From Prionace glauca (Eukaryota; Chordata; Chondrichthyes; Carcharhiniformes; Carcharhinidae): a DNA stretch of 64,000 bases. The notes beneath the pieces were generated by a model. The model saw only the letters and a program-made list of their open reading frames with translations. It was not told where the DNA came from and ran no database searches. The stretch's first letter is position 1. The number at the start of each line of letters is the position of its first letter. Made by a program: the position numbers and the translations under genes. Below are positions 20,589-30,439 of the stretch, piece after piece. The stretch spans positions 60,828,515 to 60,892,514 of the forward strand of contig CM075760.1 of assembly GCA_037974335.1 (NCBI GenBank), in the 5' to 3' direction.

Positions 20589-21431
20589 TCACTTGTGATC
20601 TTTCTGGTGTCTCCGCAGGCTGGATAACTGAGTGTATCCCTTCCCACACACTGAGCAGGGGAAAGGCTTCTCCCCTGTGTGAACGTGTTGGTGTGTCAGC
20701 AGGTTGGACGATTTAGTGAATCCCATCCCACACTCTGAGCAGGTGAATGGCCTCTCGTCCTTGTGAACTCGCTGGTGTATTAACAGGGTGAATGATTCAC
20801 TGAATCCCTTCCCACACATGCTGCAGATGAACGGCCTCTCCCCGGTGTGAACTCGCTGGTGTGACAGTAGGTGGGATAACTGTGCGAATCCCTTCTCACA
20901 CTCAGAGCAGATGAATGGTTTTTCCCCGGTGTGAACTCGTTGGTGTGTCTGCAGGCTGCACAACCGACTGAACCCTTTCCCACATGCACAGCAGGTGAAT
21001 GGCTTCTCCCCAGTGTGAATTCGCTGGTGTGTCAGCAGGTTCCATGAAGTAGTGAATGTTTTTCCACACTCCTTGCAGGAGAAGGGCCTCTCCCTGGTAT
21101 GAACTCGCTGGTGCCTCAGAAGGTGGGATAACTGAGAGAATCCTTTCCCGCACTGCGAGCAGGAGAACGGTTTCTCCCCAGTGTGAACTCGCTTGTGTGT
21201 GTGGAGGTGGGTTAAATGAGTGAATCCCTTTCCACAGTCAGAACAGGTGAATGGCCTCTCCCCGGTGTGAACTCGCTGATGTGTCTGCAGGTTGCATGAA
21301 TGAGCAAATTCCTTCCCACAGTCTAAGCAGGTAAACGGCCTCTCTCCAGTGTGAACGCGTCGATGAATTTCCAGCTCAGATGGGAACTGCCATTTCTTCC
21401 CACAGTCCTCACATTGCCACGGTTTCTCCAT
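20589..21431 (-). CDS. C2H2 zinc-finger protein, 10 fingers
   Basis: This predicts a 280-aa nuclear DNA-binding protein built entirely of ten tandem 28-residue C2H2 fingers (first CEDC..HRRVH, last CSVC..HQKDH), joined by TGE(R/K)PF linkers. Linker 4 reads TRERPF and linker 8 reads KDERPF, which may loosen DNA wrapping. No KRAB, SCAN or BTB domain is seen. The ATG at 21431 in CACCATGGAGAAACC is chosen because MEKPWxCxDCGK is the shared start of the family. Upstream, a decayed finger lies out of frame (about 21500-21600). A TTTCACAG acceptor at about 21801 marks the 5' end of the exon. The likely promoter is 22721-23127. Target DNA cannot be inferred by eye. Confidence 0.9.
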   Translation of the reverse strand: MEKPWQCEDCGKKWQFPSELEIHRRVHTGERPFTCLDCGKEFAHSCNLQTHQRVHTGERPFTCSDCGKGFTHLTHLHTHKRVHTGEKPFSCSQCGKGFSQLSHLLRHQRVHTRERPFSCKECGKTFTTSWNLLTHQRIHTGEKPFTCCACGKGFSRLCSLQTHQRVHTGEKPFICSECEKGFAQLSHLLSHQRVHTGERPFICSMCGKGFSESFTLLIHQRVHKDERPFTCSECGMGFTKSSNLLTHQHVHTGEKPFPCSVCGKGYTQLSSLRRHQKDHK

Positions 21432-21801
21432 GGTGCTGGTGTCTTTTTGACTCTCAGAGTATAACGATTAGTTGAAGACTTGTCCACACACACGTCACGT
21501 GCACGGTCTCCCTGTTCTAAATGGTGCAAAGTTTTCTCCAGGCTGTGCAACAAGTTAAAGCTCTTTCCACAATCAGTGCACTGGAACACTATCACTTGGA
21601 TGTGTGTGTGTATCTCGGTGCTTTTCCAATCACACTGATGTTTCAACCCTTTTGGGGCAAACAGAAGAAACAGACAATTTTCCTTCTAGATTCCAAAAGC
21701 GGTGATTATCAGCTCCTGATGAATTCAGTGATCTTGATGTCAGATCTTGACGTGACGTTTGATTTGAGATTTTTGACTGTAGATTCTCAACTTCTAATAC
21801 C
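21432..21801 (-). other. 5' UTR part of the ZNF coding exon with a fossil finger
   Basis: It extends from the acceptor (AG at plus 21802-21803) to the ATG. It contains VFQCTDCGKSFNLLHSL in a frame different from the main ORF, a remnant of an ancestral finger that is intact in the gene at 53676-54770. Confidence 0.7.
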
Positions 21802-21869
21802 CTGTGAAAGGAGTTTACAAAATCAGTACCAGGGTGAAATTCAGAACAGACAATTCTCTTTTTTTCGTT

Positions 21870-21935
21870 CTTTTATGGATGTGGGCATCGCTGGTTGGGC
21901 CCTTCAAAAGCTGGTGATGCAATGCCTTTTGAACA
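21870..21935 (+). mobile_element. Dispersed repeat fragment
   Basis: 'ggatgtgggcatcgctgg' and its flank match the head of the repeat family seen at 19890-20155. Confidence 0.5.
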
Positions 21936-21974
21936 TCAGGAACAGGAGTAAGTCAATAGTAAGAGTGGCACAAG

Positions 21975-22312
21975 GTCAGCATGGTGGCACTGTGGTTAGC
22001 ACTGCTGCCTCACTGCACCAGAGACCCGGGTTCAATTCCAGTCTTCGGTCACTGCCAATGTGGAGTCTGCATGTTCACTGTGTGGGTTTCCTCCAGGTGC
22101 TCCAATTTTCTCCCAAGTCAAAGATTTTGGGTTAAGCGGATTTGCCATGCTAAATTGCCCCTTTGTGTCCTAATAGATATAGATTAAGGGGATTAATGGG
22201 GTAAAAATGTGGGGGTATGGGGATGGGACCTGGGAAAGATGCTATGTTCAAGAGTCAGTGCAGACTAGATGGGCCAAATGGCCTCCTTCTGCACTCGAGA
22301 GATTCTATGATT
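21975..22312 (+). mobile_element. SINE (HE1-like), full length
   Basis: The tRNA-like head 'ggtggcactgtggttagcac', B box 'gggttcaattcc', body with 'gtgtgggtttcctccaggtg', and end 'gagattctatgatt' are all present. Confidence 0.9.
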
Positions 22313-22660
22313 TCCAAAAGGCATTTTACAAGGTGGTGCATAAGAGTCTGGTGTATTAAGTAAAGGCTTGTGGAATTTCTGGATTAAAAACTGGCCATCA
22401 CACAGAAATCAGAGAGTTGGAATAAACAGGTCATTTTCAGAGTGGAAAGATGAAATTAGTGGAGTATGACAAGGATCAGTTCTTGGCTCGCAATTGTTCA
22501 TGATTTAATTAATGACTGGAAGGAAAGAACAGAATGTAATGTTTCTAACCGATACGATGATAGATGGAAGAACATGTTGTGATGAGGATCTAGACAGATT
22601 GAGTGATGAAAATCTGGAAAGGGGAGAAAGGACAGTGTTTTTTACTCATATCTTGGCCTC
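22313..22660 (+). mobile_element. Old CR1 RT fragment
   Basis: Decayed text matches FDKVPHKRL, the TSGVPQGSVLGP block and the region beyond it ('ggatcagttcttggctcgc'). Frames are broken. Confidence 0.65.
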
Positions 22661-23215
22661 TGAGACAAGAGGAAGGTTGAGTCTATCGGAACCTCAATCT
22701 TCAGTCGCACAAACCCTACGCTCTGATTGGCTGGAGAACCAGAGTCCTTCCGGTCCTCCAACTCTTCCCATTGGTCAGCTGCTCAGCGTGACGGTCAGGG
22801 GATGGGATCTCCGCCGCGCGGACCCGGGAGCCCCGCCCCCACCCATTGTTCTCCTCCGGGAGCCCCGCCCCCGCCCACTGCTCCCCTCCCCCTGCCCCTC
22901 ATCGAGCCAAGGTTTCCAGACAAGCGGCTGGCGGTTCCGGCCAGAGCGAGAAGCCGCTCGCTGATCTCCCCCTCCTCTCGGCCCTGGACTGCGCATGTCC
23001 AAGGGAGAGGGGAAGCTGCGCATGTGCGAGCGTCTCTCTACTCCCCCCCCCGGCCGTCAGACTGGGGTATTGACCAATAGAAGGAGATGAAGGACCGGAA
23101 GGACTTTTGTCCTCCAGCCAATCACATTTCCTCCATTGTCTGAATGCGGAAGTTGGCTGATGAGCTTCAGTCCAAAACTTTCTCCTCTGTGCAACATCTG
23201 GGACGAAGTCCAAAG
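22660..23215. promoter_or_regulatory. Mirror-symmetric GC-rich ZNF promoter (P1), probably bidirectional
   Basis: Arms 22721-22776 and 23071-23127 are inverted copies of one another, each with GATTGGCTGGAG, TCCTTCCGGTCCT (ETS-like) and ATTGGTCA, giving two CCAAT boxes per arm. Between them lies a CpG-rich core with GCCCCGCCCC (Sp1) boxes and GCGCATG motifs (NRF1-like). Noncoding exon-1 homologs flank the core on each side. It likely serves the ZNF at 20589-21431 (-) and the ZNF at 29317-30159 (+), though the + gene's intron would be about 5.8 kb. Confidence 0.7.
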
Positions 23216-23372
23216 GTGTTCTTTCATCACGTAAAGGGCAGGAGGTGACCAGGGAAAGAATAGGATCCGCTAGGGAGTAACGTGATAATTTGTACGTGAA
23301 ACTGGGAGATATTTGTGGGGTTTTAAATTAATACTTTGCATCTGTATTCACTGTGGGGAGGATGATGTAGGT

Positions 23373-23472
23373 ATAGAAAACACAGTAAGAAGTCTCACAA
23401 CATCAGGGTAAAGTCCAACAGGTTTATTTAGAATCACGGACTTTTGGAGCACTGCACCTTCATCAGGTGAGT
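23373..23472. mobile_element. PLE terminal fragment
   Basis: 'cacagtaagaagtctcacaa' then 'aagtccaacaggtttattta' and 'cttcatcaggtgagtgg' match one arm of the PLE terminal module. Confidence 0.7.
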
Positions 23473-23675
23473 GGTATAGATACCACGAAGTGGCTTTGTT
23501 ATTCACTTCCACAACTTAACATTGAGAGGGAGGAGGTATTAATGGTTTTAACGGGCCTAAAGTTGTATAAATCCCCAAGCCGAGATGGGGTGATCCCCAG
23601 CCTGTTGTGGGAGGCAAGGGAGGAGGTTGCAGTGACTCTGACAATTTTCAAATCTTAGCTGGCTGCAGCAGAGGT

Positions 23676-23893
23676 AAACACAGTAAGAAGTCTTACAACA
23701 CCAGGTTAAAATCCAACAGGTTTGTTTGGTAGCAAAAGCCACTTGCTTTCAGAGCGCTGCTCCTTTATCACGTAGAGTGAGAGTTCTATTAAAAGCTAGT
23801 GGCTTTTTCTACCAAATAAACCTGCTGGACTTTAGCCTGGTATTGTGAGACTTCTTACTGTGTTTACCTCAGTTCAACGCTGGCATCTCCACT
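23676..23893. mobile_element. Palindromic PLE-end (foldback) insertion
   Basis: The left arm begins 'aaacacagtaagaagtctta' and the right arm ends 'acttcttactgtgtttacct', so the two halves are inverted copies meeting near 23785. Near-identical 11-bp direct repeats flank it (GCAGCAGAGGT 23665-23675; GCAGGAGAGGT 23894-23904), marking a target-site duplication in CR1. Confidence 0.8.
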
Positions 23894-24473
23894 GCAGGAG
23901 AGGTGCTAGAGGACTGGAGGACAGCTAATGTGGTATCATTAGTCAAGAAGGAACATAGGGAAAAAACAGCAAATTACAGGGTGGTGAGTCTAACTTCAGC
24001 AGTAGGGAAACTATTGGAAAAAATTCTGAGGGACAGAGTTAATCTCCAGTTGAGGCGATAAGGATTAATCAAGAATAGGCAGCATGGTTTTGGCCAAGGG
24101 AGATCAGATCTTACAGATTTGATTGCATTTTTTGAGGAGGTGACCAGTTGTGTAGATGTACAGTAGATGTAGTCTACATGGACTTCGGTAAGGCTTTTGA
24201 CAAGGTCCCACATGGTCAGCTGATGAAGAAGGTGAAAGCTCATTGGATAATTTGCCAAAGTGACAGGAGTCAGAGGGGGATGCAATTTTTGTGACGAGAT
24301 GTCTGTGTCCAGTGGTGTTTCGCATGGATAGGTGCTGCGTACCTTCTTGTTTGTAATATAAGTTAATGATATGGATATGAATGTAGGAGGTGTAACAAAT
24401 AAGTTTGCAGATGACGCAAAAATTGGTGATTTCATAAATGCTGATGAGCAAAGCCTTAGAGTACAGGACAATA

Positions 24474-24760
24474 CTGACCGAGTGGCACTGCAGCCTCACA
24501 ACACCAAGGACCTGGGTTCAATTCCCAGCTTAGGTCACTGTCTGTACGGAGTCTGCACATTCTCCCCTTGTCTGCGTGGATTTCCTCCGGGTGCTCCGGT
24601 TTCCTCCCACAGTCCGAAAGATGTGTTGTTACGTACATTGGTCATGCTAAATTCTCCTTCTATGTATCCAAACAGATGCTGGAGTGTGGCGACTCAGGGA
24701 TTTTTGCAGTAACTTCATTGCAGTGCTAATGTAAGACTATTTGTGATGCTAATACATAAA
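24474..24760 (+). mobile_element. SINE (tRNA head, 'cattgcagtg' tail)
   Basis: The head 'cgagtggcactgcagcctca', B box 'gggttcaattccc', 'tttcctccgggtgctccggt', and tail 'gcagtaacttcattgcagtg' are present. It is inserted into the old CR1. Confidence 0.88.
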
Positions 24761-25382
24761 CTTTAAAACTTTAGTGAGATGGATAGAACCATGGTATTCA
24801 ATCCTAAAAAGTTTGAGGTAATGCATTTTGGGAGGACTAACAAGGTAACGGAATGCACAATGAATCATCAGATCCTGGAAGAACAGAGGTTCAGAGGGAC
24901 CCTGGTGTTTATGTCCGTAGCTCTCTGAAGACAGTAGGACAGTTACATAAGGTGGTTCAGAAGGCACATGGGATCTTTGCCTTTATTAACCGAGGCATTG
25001 AATATTAGGGCAAGGAGGTTCTGTGGAGCTGTGTAAACCACTGGTTAGGCCACAGGTGGAGTACTGTGTGCAGTTCTGGTTGCCACACTACAGGAAGGAT
25101 GTAATTGCAGTGGAGAAGGTGAGAGGAAATTCCCAGGCTGTTCGCTGGGCTGAAGTGTTTCAGCTCGCAAGAGAGATTGGATAGGCTGGCGTTGTGTCTC
25201 TTAGAACAGAGAAGGATGAAGGGGACCTGATTGAGGTATATAAAATTCTGAGCGGGGGATTGAAAGGAAGTTTTCTCTTTAATAGAGGGGTCAATAACCA
25301 AGGGCCTGGATTTAAGTTCAGGGCAGGAGGTTTATAGAAGATGTGAGGGAAAGCTTTTTCACTCAGATGGTGGTAGGAAAAT

Positions 25383-27835
25383 TGGTCCTCTTAGGGACAA
25401 GAGTGGTGAGTTGTGTAATGAGTCGGAGGGGATGGGGGAGCTCCTGAATGAATACTTTGCGTCGGTATTCACAAAGGAGAGAGGTTCGGAATCGTGTGGT
25501 CTCTTGGAGGGAGTGGAGGTTTATTTGCAGGATATAGTTATTATGAGAGAGGAAGTGCTAGGGCTTTTAGGTAGCGTAAGGACAGATAAAGCTCCGGGGC
25601 CTGATGGTATTTATCCCAGGCTGCATAGGGAGGCGAAAGATGAAATTGCTGGGCCTCTGGCGCAAATCTTTGTCTCTTCTTTGGACACAGGTGAAGTCCC
25701 AGAAGACTGGAGGGTAGCAAATGTGGTCCCGTTGTTCAAAAAAGGTAGTAGGGATAACCCTGGGAATTATAGACCGGTGAGTTTGACGTCGGTGGTAGGG
25801 AAGTTAATGGAAAAAATACTTAAGGGTAGGATGTATGAGCATTTGGAGCGTTGCAATCTGATTAGGGATACGCAACATGGCTTTGTTAGAGGGAGGTCTT
25901 GCCTTACGAATCTGGTGGAATTCTTTGAGGAGGTGACAAAAACGGTTGACGATGGGAAAACCGTTGATGTCATCTATATGGATTTCAGTAAGGCGTTTGA
26001 CAAAGTCCCTCACGGTCGGCTGGTAGATAAGGTTAAGACGCATGGGATACGAGGCAAGGTAGCTAAGTGGATTGAGAACTGGCTGGGAAATAGGATAGTA
26101 AAATGTCTGACAACACCAGATTTTAGTCCAACCGATTTATTTGATAATATTCTCACAAGCTTTCGAGGTTACCCTCTTCGTCAGGTGAATGGAGAGTTCT
26201 GACCTCAGACAGACAGAGCATATAAAGCACAGACAGTTGCTGATTAGAATGCGAATCCTTACACCTAACCTGCTGTTCAAGTCTTAAAGTGGCTGATAAT
26301 GTGAGTGGAAGGAGCACTGATCACAGTTTAAAGAGATGTGTATTGTCTCCAGACAGTAGAGTAAGTGAGGTTTTGCAAACCCAGGCAAGTCACGGGGGTT
26401 ACAGATAGTGTGACATGAACCCAAGATCTTGGGTTCATGTCACGGGGGTTACAGATAGTGTGACATGAACCCAAGATCTTGGGTTCATGTCACACTATCT
26501 GTAACCCCCGTGACTTGCCTGGGTTTGCAAAACCTCACTTACTCTACTGTCTGGAGACAATACACATCTCTTTAAACTGTGATCAGTGCTCCTTCCACTC
26601 ACATTATCAGCCACTTTAAGACTTGAACAGCAGGTTAGGTGTAAGGATTCGCATTCTAATCAGCAACTGTCTGTGCTTTATATGCTCTGTCTGTCTGAGG
26701 TCAGAACTCTCCATTCACCTGACGAAGAGGGTAACCTCGAAAGCTTGTGAGAATATTATCAAATAAATCGGTTGGACTAAAACCTGGTGTTGTCAGACTT
26801 TTTACTGTGTTTACGCCAGTCCAACGCCGGCAAACCCACATCATGGGAAATAGGAGACAGAGGGTAGCTGTGGAGGGGACCTTGTCGGGCTGGAGGCCAG
26901 TGACCAGTGGTGTGCCACAGGGCTCAGTACTGGGACCTCTCCTCTTTGTAGTCTACATAAATGTCTTGGAAGAGGGCGTAGGTGATGTGATTAGCAAGTT
27001 TGCTGATGACACCAAGATGGCAGGGTTGGTGGGTACGGAACTGGATTGTCAGGTGATACAACAGGATATAGATAGGTTGGTGCAGTGGGCAGATAGGTGG
27101 CAGATGGCATTTAATCCTGACAAATGTGAGGTGATGCATTTTGGACGGAATAATGCAGAGAGGAGCTATGTGATTAAAGGGAGGCCGATTAGGAGTATAG
27201 CCATACAGAGGGACCTGGGAGTGCAGGTTCACAAATCCATGAAGGTTGCATCACAAGTGGAGAAGGTTGTTAGGAAGGCTTATGGGATGTTGGCCTTTAT
27301 AGGAAGGGGCATAGAGTATAAAAGCTGCTGTCTAATGCTTCAGTTGTACAGAACATTGGTTAGACCGCATTTGGAGTACTGCGTCCAGTTCTGGTCACCT
27401 TACTACCGGAAGGACGTGGAGTCTCTGGAAAGGGTGCAGAGGAGGTTTACCAGGATGTTGCCTGGCATGGGGGGACTGGGTTTCGAGGAGAGGTTGAAGA
27501 AACTGGGACTATTCTCCTTGGAAAGGCAGAGATTGAGAGGGGACATGATAGAAGTATATAAGATAATGAAGGGAATGGATAGAATTAATAGTGAGAGACT
27601 GCTCCCTAGACTGGATACGAACACGAGAGGTCATCATTTAAGGGTGAGGGGGGAGAGGTATAATTTGGAGGTGAGAAGAAGGTTCTTTACGCAGAGAGTT
27701 GTGGGGGTCTGGAACGCGCTACCGAGTAGGGTGGTGGAGGCAGGAACGTTGGACTCGTTTAAGATTCAGTTAGATAGGTACATGAGTGAAACGAGAATGG
27801 AGGGATATGGTAGGGGATATTAAACAGGGTTAAAC
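25383..27835 (+). mobile_element. CR1 LINE (subfamily B), 5'-truncated, split by a palindromic PLE insertion
   Basis: The left half (to 26084) encodes NEYFASVFTKERG, APGPDGIYPRLHREAKDEI, NYRPVSLTSVVGKLMEKILK, TQHGFVRGRSCLTNLVEFF and MDFSKAFDKVPHGRL. The right half (from 26845) resumes at GNRRQRVAVEGTLSGW and runs through VTSGVPQGSVLGPLLF, the catalytic FADDT and the C-terminal block to a stop at 27823. Both halves are open except at the insertion, so the copy is young. The usual subfamily-B 3' tail ending in TTCTTTG repeats is missing. Confidence 0.92.
26096..26844. mobile_element. Near-perfect palindrome of two Penelope-like 3' ends
   Basis: Arms of about 345 bp (from about 26105 and ending about 26798) are inverted copies differing at essentially one base by eye. 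A 50-bp tandem duplication lies in the middle. Toward the centre each arm reads out as DLGFMSHYL and a stop, which matches the end of the GIY-YIG endonuclease ORF of the PLE partly preserved at 40820-40990. The 11-bp direct repeats GGGAAATAGGA flank it (26085-26095 and 26845-26855). It is therefore a head-to-head PLE 3'-end dimer inserted into CR1. Confidence 0.9.
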
Positions 27836-27889
27836 CTCGGGAGACACCAGAAACGCAGACTGTAAGATTAATATTTTTGACTTTATTCC

Positions 27890-28345
27890 ACAGGTGGAGG
27901 TCCACCTCATGTCAAACGAGGGGCATTCACACGGCGGGTCGTGCCTGGGCTGCTCTTGGAAGTTCCAGGAGTAGCCTAGGACTTCATGTCGGTGTGTGTG
28001 CTTGATCCTGGACCGGTAGATGGGCGCCGCAACAGCTCAGTGACTAGCACTGCTGGCTGTGCAGGCACATGGATTTGGGCCTGTGTCTGTGGGAGTTTAC
28101 GCATTCTCCCTGTGGTTGCGTGGGTTTCCTCCGGGCGCTCCGGTTTCCTCCCACACCCCAAAAATGTGCTCTCAGGCTAATCGGTTTTTACCAAATTGAC
28201 ACTATTTCTTCCCTGAATCTGACTGAGTAGGGTTCCATTCATAGATATGCAGGTTAGAATAGGTGTGGGGTGATGTGGCGGCGCGGGCTCGTTGGGCCGA
28301 AGGGCCTGTTTCCCGTGCTGGATTGTTCTTTGTTCTTTGAATCTG
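27890..28345 (+). mobile_element. Composite SINE with an unfamiliar head
   Basis: The head 'gtggaggtccacctcatgtc' to 'ccggtagatgggcgccgcaa' is followed by a SINE-like body ('gtgggtttcctccgggcgct'). The CR1-B-type 3' end is 'gggccgaagggcctgtttcc' and TTCTTTG repeats. A second, inverted copy at 39014-39465 has the same order, so this is one mobile unit. Confidence 0.75.
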
Positions 28346-28560
28346 GAACTCACTGCCTGAAAGGGTGATAGAGGTGGAAATCATTATAACATTTAAGAAG
28401 AATTTAGATATGCTCTTGAAATGCCATAGTATGCAAGATTATGCAATATGTGTGGAAAATGGGGTTACAGTAGAACGGTCCTTGATGGCTGGCGCAAACA
28501 CGATGGACTGAGGGGCCTCTTTCTATGCTGTAAAACTCATGCTGTAAAATTTCCATGCTG
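28346..28560 (+). mobile_element. Old CR1 3' fragment
   Basis: 'gaatctggaactcactgcct' through 'gaggggcctctttctatgct' corresponds to the CR1 C-terminus and 3' UTR. Confidence 0.65.
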
Positions 28561-28689
28561 ATCACTCACGTTGGCAGCAAGTTCAATATCATCATTAACC
28601 AAAACCACCCCCTCCCACCCGTATCTTCACTAATTGAAACAATCCATTTAAAACATCTTTAGTCAAGGAAAGTAGCCATATTTCTGTTA

Positions 28690-29316
28690 TTTCTCCTGCA
28701 TGGAGATTTTCAGCTCTCTGTGTCCAGGACAGGAAGCAATGAGCATGGAGCTGTCAATCAGCCTCAATCAGCCCCTTCAGGAGAATTGGGAGGGTGAATA
28801 TTAGACACAGCAGACTGAGAATGGAGGGAGAGTGTGTGGGATGGGGATTTATAGCTTTTGTGGAGTGAGAGAGGAAAGAATGTTCCATAGAAACTAGAAT
28901 TGTCTGTCCTGAATTTCTATCCTGTACTGACACTGGTGACTTTTGTAAATTGTTTTTGCAGGATATCAGAAGAGGAATCACACAGATAAATCTTAAGTAT
29001 CACATCTCAGTCTGACAGAGTCACCCAATTCCTTGGAAACTAATTTTCCTCAGCCTCTGAATGGGAAGGAGAAATGTTTGACCGGTCAGTGAACTGCAAG
29101 ATTTTAAGCCACAATGTGACTGGAAAAACACTGCGATACAAACACACACTCCCCGAGTGAGAGTGTTCCAGTGCACTGAGTATGGAAGGAGTTTTAACCA
29201 GTTACACAGCCTGAAAATACATCACAGCATTCACAGTGGGGAGAGACCATACCATGTTGTCTGTGTGAACAAGGCTTCAAATGATAAAACTGCAATGAGA
29301 CAAGGAGACCGACAAT
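28690..29316 (+). other. 3' part of ZNF intron, acceptor and 5' UTR with fossil finger
   Basis: 28690-28961 is intron sequence conserved among the ZNF genes (also 34965-35184, and inverted at 33135-33490). The TTGTTTTTGCAG acceptor ends at 28961. The untranslated part holds the decayed finger VFQCTEYGRSFNQLHSL (from 29162), followed by a frame change before the ATG at 29317. Confidence 0.75.
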
Positions 29317-30159
29317 ATGGAAAAACCATGGAAATGTGAGGACTGTGGGAAGAGATACAAAGCGCCCTCTCTACTGGAAGTTCATCGGCGCAGCCACACT
29401 GGGGAGAAGCCGTTCACCTGCAGTGTTTGTGGGAAGGGATTCAGTGATTCATCCACTCTGCAGAGACACCAGCGAATTCACACCGGTGAGAGTGCATTCA
29501 CCTGCTCTCAGTGTGGGAAGGGATTTACTCAGATATCAAGCCTGCAGACACACCAGCGAGTTCACACTGGAGAGAGGCCATTCACCTGCTCTCAGTGTGG
29601 GAAGGGATTCAGTAAGTCATCCAACCTACAGAAACACCAGCGTGTTCACACAGGAGAGAGGCCATTCAGCTGCTCTGAATGTGGGAAAAGATTCACTCAG
29701 TTATCTCATCTGCGGGCACACCAGCGGGTTCACACTGGGGAGAGACCATTTACTTGCACTCAGTGTGGGAAGGGATTCACTCAATTGTACAGTCTGCAGA
29801 CACACCAGCGAGATCATACTGGGGAGAGGCCATACAGCTGCTTTCAGTGTGGGAAAGGATTCATTCATTTATCAAACCTGCAGACACACCAGCGAGTTCA
29901 CACTGGGGAGAGGCCATTCACCTGCTCTCAGTGTGGGAAGGGATTCACTCAGTTATCCAACCTGCGGAGACACCAGCGAGTTCACTCTGGAGAGAGGCCG
30001 TTCACCTGTCCCGTGTGTGGGAAGGGATTCACTCGGTTATCTACCTTGCAGTCACACCAGCGAGTTCACACTGGGGGGAGACTGCTCATTTGCTCTCAGT
30101 GTGGGAAGGGATTCTGTGATTCATCCACCCTGCTGACACACCAACAAGTTCACAAGTGA
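29317..30159 (+). CDS. C2H2 zinc-finger protein, 10 fingers
   Basis: This predicts a 280-aa protein of ten tandem C2H2 fingers, starting [15 protein letters not shown] and ending [22 protein letters not shown]. Linkers are canonical TGERPF except after finger 2 (TGESAF) and before finger 10 (TGGRLL). All Cys and His ligands are present in every finger. It is predicted to be nuclear and to bind DNA; no effector domain is present. Several fingers share a near-identical FTQLS(N/S/H)L core, a mark of recent intragenic finger duplication. It is the same length and finger count as the gene at 20589-21431, its probable head-to-head partner through the promoter at 22660-23215. The ATG was chosen by the family MEKPWKC start; the earlier frame at 29157-29339 is the fossil finger. 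Confidence 0.9.
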   Translation: MEKPWKCEDCGKRYKAPSLLEVHRRSHTGEKPFTCSVCGKGFSDSSTLQRHQRIHTGESAFTCSQCGKGFTQISSLQTHQRVHTGERPFTCSQCGKGFSKSSNLQKHQRVHTGERPFSCSECGKRFTQLSHLRAHQRVHTGERPFTCTQCGKGFTQLYSLQTHQRDHTGERPYSCFQCGKGFIHLSNLQTHQRVHTGERPFTCSQCGKGFTQLSNLRRHQRVHSGERPFTCPVCGKGFTRLSTLQSHQRVHTGGRLLICSQCGKGFCDSSTLLTHQQVHK

Positions 30160-30439
30160 ATAGGGGGATTAGATTCTGCTGTTATTGTTTCTGTTCTCAA
30201 TTACATCCTGGACTGCATTTTGTTCATTCTCACAGTTGGTCAATGGGGAGGGTTTCTTTCTGCTGGACTGGCCGGTCTCTCAACTTTGCCTCCAGTGGGC
30301 TGATGCTCTTTGAGTCTTGTTGCAAATACCTGGTTTTAAATTTCACAAGAATCACAGAGTGACAGGGTGTTAGGAAGGTCAGAGATATTTAGTCAGAATT
30401 TCTGTTTGAAATTCCCCAAATGCCCATCCAATTTCCTTT
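30160..30439 (+). other. 3' UTR of the ZNF gene
   Basis: 'gattctgctgttattg', 'ttacatcctggactgcattt' and 'ggactggccggtctctcaac' are shared with the 3' flank of the gene at 35521-36615, so this is family 3' UTR. Confidence 0.65.

Larger units (their letters stand above)
23240..25382 (+). mobile_element. Old CR1 copy interrupted by PLE ends and a SINE
   Basis: The pieces 23240-23372, 23473-23675, 23905-24473 and 24761-25382 line up in order along one CR1 RT ORF: YFASVFT-like, KSPSRDGVIPSLLWEAREEV, ANVVSLVKK, then KFADDAKIGDF, then the QRDPGV and ..EYCVQFWLPHYRKDV blocks. Stops and frameshifts are frequent. The interrupting elements are listed separately. Confidence 0.75.

Noticed and set aside
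22512-23213. Overlapping Pro/Arg-rich frames in the GC-rich block, and likewise at 33592-34159
   Set aside because: GC-rich promoter DNA is open in many frames; no conserved protein between the paralogous promoters.
24371-24712. 113-codon frame on +
   Set aside because: It joins a CR1 FADDAKIG block to SINE sequence; it is a chance fusion of two repeats.
26096-26844. DNA transposon with terminal inverted repeats (MITE)
   Set aside because: The arms meet in the middle without a transposase core, and their inner ends encode the C-terminus of a Penelope GIY-YIG domain, so a PLE dimer fits better.
29336-30136. 266-codon frame overlapping the zinc-finger gene (repeated [14 protein letters not shown])
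   Set aside because: It is the shifted-frame shadow of the finger repeats. Similar shadows occur at 35459-36172 and 41457-42419.
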